Positions 57,992 through 64,000 of a DNA stretch of 64,000 nt are shown here, piece by piece. The notes below the pieces were generated by a model. It was not told the DNA's origin. It did no database searches and was given only the letters and a program-made list of their open reading frames with translations. Where the stretch lies: positions 46,709-110,708 of the forward strand of contig CAZXUE010000001.1 of the NCBI GenBank assembly GCA_964643895.1, given 5' to 3'. The DNA is from UBA7683 sp964643895 (lineage in GTDB: Bacteria; Patescibacteriota; Saccharimonadia; Saccharimonadales; UBA7683). Each line of letters begins with the position of its first letter. Position 1 is the stretch's first letter. The translations under genes were made by a program, and so were the position numbers.

Positions 57992-58522
57992 ATGAAGATC
58001 ACATACTTCGTTCACAGTATTACAAAAGATAATGAGCGTGGAGTGGCCTCTGGATGGCTCGAAGCAGAACTTTCAGACGAGGGCATCAAACGGGTTAAAG
58101 AGCTACCCCGGCTGATATCGGACGACTCATTTGAAGTAATTTTTCCATCTGACCTGAAACGAGCAATCGACTCAGCCATAATTGCCTTCGAAAAAACGCA
58201 TAGAATTATTCCTGATAAACGACTGCGGGAGGCAAATTATGGCGACCTTGATGGCACACCAAAAGTTTTCAAGAAGAATATGCGAGACTACATTAAATCA
58301 CCCTATCCAAATGGCGAGAGTTATCATGATGTTGAAAGACGGGTTCGCGAATTTCTGGAGGAAAAGCAATCAGAAGGCTGGGACCACATTGCTATTTTCG
58401 GCCATGAAGCTACTCAACTAGCACTCGAGGTTATCTGTAACGATAAAACCTGGGCAGAAGCTATGGGTTCCGACTGGCGACCCACACAAGCCTGGCAACC
58501 AGGCTGGGTTTACGAGCTTTAG
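57992..58522 (+). CDS. Histidine-phosphatase-family protein with altered RHG motif
   Basis: A 176-residue phosphoglycerate-mutase-like protein. The family N-terminal RHG motif reads VHS (YFVHSITKDNERG), keeping the catalytic His but losing the Arg next to it. SDLKRAIDSA keeps the second Arg, and IAIFGHEATQLA keeps the second His in GH. Loss of the first Arg would weaken phosphate binding, so activity may be changed. It is cotranscribed with yajQ. The substrate is unknown. Confidence 0.78.
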   Translation: MKITYFVHSITKDNERGVASGWLEAELSDEGIKRVKELPRLISDDSFEVIFPSDLKRAIDSAIIAFEKTHRIIPDKRLREANYGDLDGTPKVFKKNMRDYIKSPYPNGESYHDVERRVREFLEEKQSEGWDHIAIFGHEATQLALEVICNDKTWAEAMGSDWRPTQAWQPGWVYEL

Positions 58523-58549
58523 GGAAAGAAATTACAATCTCTGGTATTC

Positions 58550-58616
58550 AAGCTTTGGGCTTATTTAGTGCTCAGAACTCCAAGTTGGGTACTTATTTCT
58601 AGCTTGGTGCTTAAGG
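58550..58616. repeat. Degenerate short repeats upstream of the glycoside hydrolase
   Basis: Three degenerate copies of about 17 bp: AAGCTTTGGGCTTATTT (58550-58566), AAGTTGGGTACTTATTT (58582-58598) and AGCTTGGTGCTTAAGG (58601-58616). No coding role is seen. They occupy most of the 129-bp gap before 58652. Confidence 0.45.
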
Positions 58617-58651
58617 TTTGGAGATTTCTTAGCTATACTAGTAACTAAGGT

Positions 58652-59983
58652 ATGGATGGGCAACAAAAACTATTTGAGTATTGTAAAAAGGTTTTAGAAC
58701 AAAACCGTGTTAACGGCTGGACGCGGCCGGCACCCCACCTCTACCCGCATCAGTGGCTCTGGGACAGCTGTTTTATTGCGATCGGCTTGAGGCACTACAA
58801 TGTTCACCGTGCCAAACGCGAGATTAAAAACCTCTTCCGCGGCCAATGGAAGAACGGCATGATTCCCAACATCAATTACGGAGATCACAAGTACTACAAA
58901 GACGATATTAGGCATTCTAAAGTTTCTAAAAATGCGCCGAAACAACTTAAAACCAGTGGCATCACTCAACCGCCAATGATTGCCGAAGCCGTTGTTCGCA
59001 TTGGTAAAGGCATGAACAAAAAAGACCGCCAGCAGTGGTATAAAAGTATTTTTGATGATTTAGTTCGCTACCATGAATGGATCTACCGCGAACGCGATCC
59101 ACATGGTGAAGGCCTGGCGGTGCTTATTCACCCCTGGGAGTGTGGCCTCGACAACACCCCAAGCTGGATGAGCGAAATGCACCTGAGCGATCTTCCGTTG
59201 TGGATCAAGACCGTCCGCGCTCTTAAGCTACACAGCATATTCAATGCGCTACGACACGATACCAAGTTTTTGCCTGCCTATGAACGTATCGATACGATCG
59301 ATGCACTCGGTTTATACAGTATCGTTCGGCGCTTGCGGCGCAAACATTACGAAACTCGGTTGATACTGCGGCACGCACATCTCAGTATTGAAGATTTAGC
59401 ATTTAACTGTATCCTGATCCGCGCCAATACCCTCCTTACCGAGATTGCCAGCGAGATCAAGGCTGATCTACCAGGATGGCTCTGGGAGAGAATGAAGAAG
59501 ACTCCTCACGCCCTTGAGCTGCTCTGGAACGAAACACATCAGCAATACTTCAGTCGGAGCTTTGACACATTCGAACTTATAACTGAACCGAGCATAATGA
59601 CGTTCTTGCCCCTGTATGCCGGCAGCATCACCAAAAAGCGGGCGGCCGAACTAGTAGAGCTTATGAAATCACGAGGATGGAAAACCAAATATCCCCTTGC
59701 ATCCGTACCAACTCATTCCAAGTTCTTCCAACATGTTCGATATTGGCAAGGCCCAACCTGGATCAATACCAATTGGCTCATAGCAGACGGTCTTGAAAGA
59801 TACGGCTACACGGCTGAAGCTGCAACAATTCGCCAGACTTCTTTAGCGCTTATTGAAAAACACGGCGCCTATGAATACTTTAGTCCCCTTGAAGGCACAC
59901 CAGCAGGCGCTAAAAACTTCAGCTGGTCTGCAGCGTTAGCTATCGATTTTCTCTACCAAGATCCTGGGTTAGATAGTAGATAA
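58652..59983 (+). CDS. Glycoside hydrolase, GH63/mannosylglycerate-hydrolase-like
   Basis: A 443-residue (alpha/alpha)6-barrel hydrolase of the GH63/GH37 clan. The typical stretch HLYPHQWLWDSCFIAIGLRHYN places WD at the start of the active site. HPWECGLDNTPSW, QGPTWINTNWLIADGL and EYFSPLEGTPAGAKNFSWSAALAIDFL follow the family order. There is no signal peptide, so it acts inside the cell on a glucose- or mannose-containing compound. The substrate is unassigned. TATACT (58634-58639) is 12 nt upstream of the ATG. It is a single gene. In a sugar-poor genome it might recover sugars from a host or from a compatible solute. Confidence 0.82.
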   Translation: MDGQQKLFEYCKKVLEQNRVNGWTRPAPHLYPHQWLWDSCFIAIGLRHYNVHRAKREIKNLFRGQWKNGMIPNINYGDHKYYKDDIRHSKVSKNAPKQLKTSGITQPPMIAEAVVRIGKGMNKKDRQQWYKSIFDDLVRYHEWIYRERDPHGEGLAVLIHPWECGLDNTPSWMSEMHLSDLPLWIKTVRALKLHSIFNALRHDTKFLPAYERIDTIDALGLYSIVRRLRRKHYETRLILRHAHLSIEDLAFNCILIRANTLLTEIASEIKADLPGWLWERMKKTPHALELLWNETHQQYFSRSFDTFELITEPSIMTFLPLYAGSITKKRAAELVELMKSRGWKTKYPLASVPTHSKFFQHVRYWQGPTWINTNWLIADGLERYGYTAEAATIRQTSLALIEKHGAYEYFSPLEGTPAGAKNFSWSAALAIDFLYQDPGLDSR

Positions 59984-60043
59984 CAGATAGGAGATAATAG
60001 AATCAAGCCGCCAATCTATTTGCTGTTTGCTATTATATGTTAT

Positions 60044-60904
60044 CTAATAACTGGGCGAATGATCATGCTCTTCATCATGAATTTCATGGCCATGATCTTC
60101 AGCAGAATCATGCACACCCTGCTCTGAAGTATGCGTATGATCCGCGTCTATATACTTATGAGCAACATTGATCGTAATGCCAACCAAAACTGCACCGAGT
60201 ACTAAAAGCACTGGCCGGATATCAAACAGTTTATTCTTTGGCACTTCGTCGTGGATGCTCGGAATGATGTCGCTTGCAGCAATATATAAAAGAAAACCAG
60301 CGCTCAAACCAAGCAGCACACCAATCGGCAGATTTGTTTCACTCCCAACCCAAAAGGTAAGCAACGCTAAAACAAGCGTGGCCAGCGCACTCAGAGCATT
60401 CACCAGCAGTACTTTTTTGCGCGAGAGACCTTTTTTAAGAAGCAGCCCGAAATCACCAATCTCTTGCGGGATTTCGTGTGCCGCCACCGCAATGGTAGTA
60501 ATAATGCCAGTTGGAACACTCACCAAAAAGCTGGCTGCTATTGCAACACCGTCCATTGCATTATGGAGCGTATCACCAACTATAACCAAACCGGTAGTTG
60601 CATCTCTGTGCGTTTCTTTTTCATCATGGTGATGATGGAACCAGTGTAAAAATCGTTCCGCAAAAAAGAAGAGTATCATGCCGACAAGTGCGGAAACAAA
60701 AACCGTGTACGGCGCCGCCTTTTCAACTCCTTCATTAAGAAGGTCAAGAAATACAGCCGCTAGCAACGACCCTGCCGCAAATGGTGTAGCGTATGTCGCC
60801 AATCGATCGGCCCAGCTCTTTTTACTCAGTAGAATTACACCGCCTACCAGCGAGCAGATACCGCCAAGCAGTGAAAAGATAATGATGTGTCCATAATGTG
60901 CCAT
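60044..60904 (-). CDS. ZIP family metal (zinc) transporter
   Basis: A 286-residue ZIP permease with about eight membrane helices. HNAMDGVAIAASF (TM4) and AAHEIPQEIGDFGLLL (TM5) hold the metal-binding His, Asn, Asp and Glu of the transport pathway. A His-rich cytoplasmic loop (HWFHHHHDEKETH) lies between helices 3 and 4, and a long C-terminal His/Asp/Glu tail (HTHTSEQGVHDSAEDHGHEIHDEEHDH) is likely metal-sensing. It imports Zn2+ or related cations. Divergent from the Fur-family gene, with a 17-bp dyad over its -35 region. Confidence 0.93.
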   Translation of the reverse strand: MAHYGHIIIFSLLGGICSLVGGVILLSKKSWADRLATYATPFAAGSLLAAVFLDLLNEGVEKAAPYTVFVSALVGMILFFFAERFLHWFHHHHDEKETHRDATTGLVIVGDTLHNAMDGVAIAASFLVSVPTGIITTIAVAAHEIPQEIGDFGLLLKKGLSRKKVLLVNALSALATLVLALLTFWVGSETNLPIGVLLGLSAGFLLYIAASDIIPSIHDEVPKNKLFDIRPVLLVLGAVLVGITINVAHKYIDADHTHTSEQGVHDSAEDHGHEIHDEEHDHSPSY

Positions 60905-60951
60905 GTGTATATTCCTATTTACAATAACAGTATCGCGTGAGTTTCAATTTT

Positions 60952-60968
60952 TTGCAAATATGTCGCAA
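60952..60968. promoter_or_regulatory. Putative Zur/Fur box 1 on the zip promoter
   Basis: TTGCAAATATGTCGCAA, a 17-mer with TTGC...GCAA ends. On the minus strand the -35 TTGCAA within it and -10 GATACT are separated by 17 bp, so the box covers the zip -35. Confidence 0.65.
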
Positions 60969-60981
60969 TTTGGTATTATTA

Positions 60982-60998
60982 TTGCGTAGGTTTCGCAA
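60982..60998. promoter_or_regulatory. Putative Zur/Fur box 2 on the fur promoter
   Basis: TTGCGTAGGTTTCGCAA, the same 17-bp layout as box 1, 30 bp away. The TTGCGT at its start and TATAAA 17 bp downstream would be the -35 and -10 of the Fur-family gene. Confidence 0.65.
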
Positions 60999-61027
60999 AA
61001 AATATATAAAATGCAGCAGGAGATATC

Positions 61028-61429
61028 ATGGAAGAAGAAATCAAATCACTACTTAAACAACAGGGATTCAGCGCTACCAAAACCCGCCTTGCCATACTGC
61101 GTGCACTTTTGGCAGCCCAGCCAGCCACCATGCAAGATCTCATTACTGCCCTACCCGAAATAGATCGCGCTACCGTGTATCGTACTGTCGATCTATTTGT
61201 CGACCTCAATATTGCAAAGAAGGTTTCGACAGGCTTTAAATATCGCATTGAACTTGGCGAGAGCTTTCAAGAACACCACCACCATCTCACCTGTCTCCGT
61301 TGCAGCTCAGTGATTGACGTTCACACACCAGAGATCGAGTACGCCATAGAGCAAACTGCCGCCAACAACGGCTTCCGCCCACTACGCCACGATCTGGAGA
61401 TCACTGGTTACTGCTCAAACTGTTCATGA
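61028..61429 (+). CDS. Fur-family metalloregulator, probably Zur
   Basis: A 133-residue Fur/Zur/PerR-family repressor. Its N-terminal winged helix (SATKTRLAILRALLAAQPATMQDLITALPEIDRATVYRTVDLFVDLNI) reads the DNA. The dimerisation and metal domain has FQEHHHHLTCLRCSSVIDVH and ends in GYCSNCS, giving two CxxC pairs for structural zinc. AGGAG is 6 nt before the ATG. Two matching dyads in the divergent promoter region and the ZIP gene as partner point to zinc regulation. Mn or Fe sensing is not excluded. Confidence 0.92.
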   Translation: MEEEIKSLLKQQGFSATKTRLAILRALLAAQPATMQDLITALPEIDRATVYRTVDLFVDLNIAKKVSTGFKYRIELGESFQEHHHHLTCLRCSSVIDVHTPEIEYAIEQTAANNGFRPLRHDLEITGYCSNCS

Positions 61430-61762
61430 GAACAATTTGCAAATTTAAAACACTAGCAGATCGTATAGCTAGTGATGATATATGCTAGATTCTGTATCAA
61501 GTACGGAATAACGATCCGAGAGTCCCTGTTTATTATTTTGTATTTCTGATTTGTTATTGCATTTTGGGAAAATCAATAAACCGGGCATATAACCCGGCTT
61601 GATGGAGTGACACGAATGGTCCTCCAATCATTAGTATAATGCTTTTAATATTGGGTGCAATATAGAGCAGGCTGCATCAGATGCACACAAGCACAAGAGT
61701 TGTAATTTTTATGGTTTTGCAGTATATCTAATAGCTAGAACAACTAAGGAGGGTTCAGAATA
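61430..61762. other. Non-coding region before the aquaporin gene, structured
   Basis: A 333-bp stretch without a gene. A CACTAGC/GCTAGTG dyad (61451-61474) follows the Fur gene and could end its transcript, though no T-run follows. A GC-rich hairpin CCGGG/CCCGG lies at 61581-61597. TATAAT (61635-61640) may be the aquaporin -10, which would give an unusually long leader of about 115 nt with the small hairpin TGCATC/GATGCA near 61674-61683. No RNA family is recognised. Confidence 0.5.
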
Positions 61763-62590
61763 ATGAAATTAAAAAACTTAAGTTTACAGCCATCAGTATT
61801 GGCAGCAGAACTCGTGGGTACATTTTTACTCACTACCGTCGCACTCGTTACACAGGGCAACCTACTCATCGTTGGCTTCACTCTTGTAGTGTTGGTGCTG
61901 TCGATTGGTGCTGTATCCGGTGCACATGTTAATCCAGCCGTAACATTCGGCCTTTGGAGTGCTAAAAAGCTTGAAACTTTAAAGGTACCATTTTACTGGG
62001 CCATGCAGTTTGCTGGTGCGCTCTTAGCGCTTTTACTTGTACAGTGGTTTAAAGGTGGTAGCTTTGGTCTGGCATTTGACATTAACCAGTTTGATTCACG
62101 GCTCGTTGTTGCAGAAATTGCAGGTACAGCCGCATTTGCGTTTGCAATTGGCTCAGCTATTCAATACAAACTAAACGAAGGAGCAAAAGCAGTTGCTATT
62201 GGCCTTGGTTTACTGGTTGGTATTGCCGTTGGTGGCGGTTTGATTGGTCAAGCAGCTCAATCTTCAGATCTTCTCAAAAATGTAAAGGATGGCGAGACAC
62301 TTCGTGTGAGTCAAGTAGATGGCGCAACCCTTAACCCAGCAGTTGCACTCGCTTCGGCAGAAAAAGATAGTCAGAGTTCACTGCAATCATTTATGGGAGA
62401 AGAAAAAGAACAGACTACAAAAACTCCCGCTAGCCGCTTCACTTGGGAATCTATTATCGGCACGCTCGTGGGTGGTGCAATCGGCGTTAACTTGGCCGTC
62501 GCGCTGAGTGGCGTTAACCCGTTCAAGGCTGACAAAAAAGCTGCCGTAAAGGCAAAGGTAACAAAGGTCTTTAAAAAAGGTAAAAAGTAG
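61763..62590 (+). CDS. Aquaporin / MIP family channel
   Basis: A 275-residue six-helix channel with two half-helices. SGAHVNPAVTFGLW is the first NPA box, and GATLNPAVALASA the second. The selectivity-filter Arg that normally follows the second NPA is not there (NPAV, not NPAR), so the pore may be wider or altered. The C-terminal tail is Lys-rich (KADKKAAVKAKVTKVFKKGKK). It passes water, glycerol or another small neutral solute. The promoter carries a strong AAGGAGG ribosome binding site and a long structured leader, in contrast to most genes here. Confidence 0.9.
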   Translation: MKLKNLSLQPSVLAAELVGTFLLTTVALVTQGNLLIVGFTLVVLVLSIGAVSGAHVNPAVTFGLWSAKKLETLKVPFYWAMQFAGALLALLLVQWFKGGSFGLAFDINQFDSRLVVAEIAGTAAFAFAIGSAIQYKLNEGAKAVAIGLGLLVGIAVGGGLIGQAAQSSDLLKNVKDGETLRVSQVDGATLNPAVALASAEKDSQSSLQSFMGEEKEQTTKTPASRFTWESIIGTLVGGAIGVNLAVALSGVNPFKADKKAAVKAKVTKVFKKGKK

Positions 62591-62651
62591 TATATACTGT
62601 AGTTACTTCGTCTTAATAAGACAAAAAATCGGATCGTGACTGACCGTTCTC

Positions 62652-62677
62652 AAAACTCCCCGCTTCCGGGGAGTTTT
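62652..62677 (+). terminator. Bidirectional terminator after aquaporin
   Basis: AAAACTCCCC and GGGGAGTTTT form a 10-bp stem with loop GCTTCC, then TTATTTT. The flanking A and T runs make it work for either strand. It also ends the convergent kinase transcript at 62676. Confidence 0.85.
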
Positions 62678-63150
62678 ATTTTATGCTATTAAGAAATGTT
62701 GCTGCTTCTTTAGGACTGTGCAAAATCACCACTTTTTTATCTGAACCGTATTGTGCAACTTTATAGGTAAGATTAGGGAGGTAGTTCTTTTTAAAACTCC
62801 AGACAAACCTAAGAAACTCAAAACTTATCTTTTCCTGCCAACCTTTTGGCATATCAGGACGTGTCTTGCGACGGTACTCAAAGCGACGCTTAAATAGACG
62901 TCACATCACCAACCAGCGAGGGTAATCCAGCACAATAATTGTGTCAGCAACCGGTAATCGTAAGTCAAAGCTGCTTTTGTAGTTACCATCCATAATCCAC
63001 TTTTTCTGTTTTATGAGTTCTGCTACCTGCTTAAGCCACAACGGACGCTTCTCATCGGCGTCTTCAGGCAAGTTTTTATCANNNNNNNNNNCGACGTGAA
63101 AAATATGTTTTTCCTGACCCCGGACAACCAATAACAGCTACCTTATTCAT
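62676..63150 (-). pseudogene. FlaR-like P-loop kinase, interrupted by an assembly gap and a TGA
   Basis: The N-terminus (MNKVAVIGCPGSGKTYFSRR) has Walker A GCPGSGKT, as in adenylate-kinase-like topology-modulation (FlaR) proteins. After the N run the sequence resumes at DKNLPEDADEKRPLWLKQV, WIMDGNYKSSFDLRLPVADTIIVLDYPRWLVM. Then comes a TGA (62901-62903), and the same frame continues RLFKRRFEYRRKTRPDMPKGWQEKISFEFLRFVWSFKKNYLPNL to a TAA at 62676-62678. Homologues usually have a Trp or another residue at the TGA position. The 10 N are a placeholder: about 25 residues expected between the two parts are missing, so the real gap is larger. It overlaps rmuC by 8 nt. Confidence 0.7.
63082..63091. 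other. Assembly gap (10 N)
   Basis: A run of ten unknown bases within the kinase gene. Its true length is not known. The frame does not match across it, and expected family residues are missing, so the gap is probably larger than 10 bp. Confidence 0.95.
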
Positions 63151-64000
63151 CAAAGTTCGGCTTATTAATCAATAGCGGCTCAACTGAAGGGTTTGTTTCG
63201 GCAATTTTAACCACGTCTTTATCTATTTTTTTCAGCTCCTTATGAGCATTATTGTAATGATTAACGGTTGTGCCGAGACTACCGCCAAGTTTTTGCATTA
63301 AGGTTTCGTAGGCTCCAATATGTCGCCCAAGCTCGCCAACGCGCTTCTGTATCTCTTTAGCCTGCTCTTCAATCTGTAAGCTTCTGAGGCCCTGTAGAAC
63401 AGTTTGAAGGTAGGCCATGAAACTAGTTGGGCTCACAATAATCACCTTCTTCTCTTGAAAGGCATACTCAATGAGATCACGCGAGTTGGTCGCCGTGGTA
63501 CCAACTTTATTAATAAGCAGATCGTAGTACAAAGATTCCGAAGGGATAAACATGAAGGCGAAATCCATGGTGCTCTGGCTTGGTCGAATGTACTTGCTGG
63601 TTTCATCAATACGGTTTTTAAGATCAACTTTAAACTTTTTGACCAAAGCTTCTTTGGTGGCTTTGTCTGCCTCTTCAATGAGCCGATTATAGTTTTCTAA
63701 TGAGAACTTTGAGTCTACTGGCAGAACTTTCCCATCTTGCAAAAAAATTACTGCATCTACAGTCTCGCCATCGTTAAACTTATACTGCATTTGAAAACGT
63801 CCAGGTGGCAGCACATTCTCAAGTACGCTCTGCAGATAGTATTCGCCTACTACACCGCGCTGTTTGGGATTTTGCAGCACGTTTTGCAGGGTCTTGAGCT
63901 CATCGGCCACATCTACCACCCGCTTATTGGTCTCGTCAAGCTTCGTCAGGCGATTGGTAACATCAGCAATAATCTTAGCACTCTGCTCAAACTGCCGCTG
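63143..64000 (-). CDS. rmuC: DNA recombination protein RmuC, partial
   Basis: The C-terminal 285 or so residues of RmuC, which continues past the right edge of the window. Coiled-coil sequence (QRQFEQSAKIIADVTNRLTKLDETNKRV) leads to the PD-(D/E)xK-like nuclease domain: GEYYLQSVLENVLPPGRFQMQYKF, VDAVIFLQDGKVLPVDSKFSLENYNRL, and FMFIPSESLYYDLL, IIVSPTSFMAYLQTVLQGLR. The GTG near 63919 is not the true start, because the frame stays open to the edge. It limits inversions and illegitimate recombination in E. coli. The stop overlaps the kinase start by 8 nt. Confidence 0.93.
   Translation of the reverse strand, partial: QRQFEQSAKIIADVTNRLTKLDETNKRVVDVADELKTLQNVLQNPKQRGVVGEYYLQSVLENVLPPGRFQMQYKFNDGETVDAVIFLQDGKVLPVDSKFSLENYNRLIEEADKATKEALVKKFKVDLKNRIDETSKYIRPSQSTMDFAFMFIPSESLYYDLLINKVGTTATNSRDLIEYAFQEKKVIIVSPTSFMAYLQTVLQGLRSLQIEEQAKEIQKRVGELGRHIGAYETLMQKLGGSLGTTVNHYNNAHKELKKIDKDVVKIAETNPSVEPLLINKPNFDE

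Noticed and set aside
59984..60043. The GATA-rich inverted tract between the glycoside hydrolase and the ZIP gene as a regulatory element
   Set aside because: It lies between two convergent stops, so it is more likely a simple repeat or a weak shared transcription end than a control site.
61581..61597. The CCGGG/CCCGG hairpin as a tRNA arm or a terminator for the Fur-family gene
   Set aside because: No cloverleaf, T-loop or CCA-type end surrounds it, and no T-run follows on the plus strand.
1..64000. UGA reassigned as a sense codon, because of the TGA interruptions at 3923 and 62901
   Set aside because: Many genes end at TGA within ATGA overlaps (gap/rpiB, rnhB, pheS operon and others), so the standard code is in use.
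1..64000. tRNA, rRNA, CRISPR array, insertion sequence or prophage
   Set aside because: Reading both strands gave no T-loop motifs, no evenly spaced direct repeats, and no transposase, integrase or phage structural gene.

Overview
The window looks like a gene-dense chromosomal segment from a small-genome bacterium of the Candidate Phyla Radiation (Patescibacteria), most likely a Candidatus Saccharibacteria (TM7) relative. This is an inference from gene content: central housekeeping genes, split transketolase, class II aldolase, RpiB, a short malic enzyme, a HerA-like ATPase with CPR-type companion proteins and almost no biosynthetic pathways. The standard genetic code is in use, because many ATGA gene junctions need TGA as a stop. 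No tRNA, rRNA, CRISPR array, prophage or transposase was seen. A run of N at 63082-63091 marks a scaffold gap.

Layout. 1-5288 (minus): nusA, a small interrupted ORF, clpC with a perfect CIRCE element, a membrane HELLH protein and the start of radA. 5466-15462: a hypothetical gene, M1 aminopeptidase, an rplS/rnhB/membrane/yraN run, malic enzyme, a TrmB-type regulator pseudogene, a PilB-type ATPase and a SpoU methylase. 15452-20283: dnaE and recF, divergent. 20284-25005: a four-gene run of small membrane proteins, then gatC-gatA-HEPN-like-gatB. 26285-32501: uvrB and an operon of a HerA-like ATPase followed by three tandem 234-residue paralogues. 32548-41485: unknown and SLOG genes, then the sugar-phosphate block (pfkB-type kinase, fba, split tkt, rpe, rpiB, gap). 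41574-48808: Nudix, methyltransferase, ppa, def, C39-like protein, trxB and glutaredoxin, FKBP, SDR and PNPOx genes. 48824-56628: a seven-gene pheS...pheT-ABC operon behind a Phe leader peptide. 56645-64000: zinc-ribbon protein, FMN reductase, yajQ, phosphatase, glycoside hydrolase, divergent ZIP/Fur pair, aquaporin, a broken kinase and rmuC.

Regulation is the most rewarding layer. (1) pheS is preceded by a 14-codon ORF encoding MTQKNFFFSFFETR, with mutually exclusive hairpins and a terminator: a classical ribosome-mediated Phe attenuator. (2) An 18-bp palindrome, TAMACC-N6-GGTRTA, recurs in the gap promoter, the glutaredoxin/trxB promoter and twice upstream of the sugar kinase, suggesting one regulator joining glycolysis and redox genes. 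(3) clpC carries CIRCE. (4) The zip/fur divergent promoters each carry a 17-bp dyad over the -35 box. (5) At least 17 genes have a TATAAT-like -10 hexamer ending 6-8 nt before the start codon, indicating widespread leaderless mRNAs; this also corrects several start codons.

The genes together cover protein quality control (ClpC, FKBP, Def), replication and repair (DnaE, RecF, UvrB, RadA, RmuC, RNase HII), amidotransferase and Phe-tRNA charging, the non-oxidative pentose phosphate/lower glycolysis link, thioredoxin-type redox, and metal and water transport.
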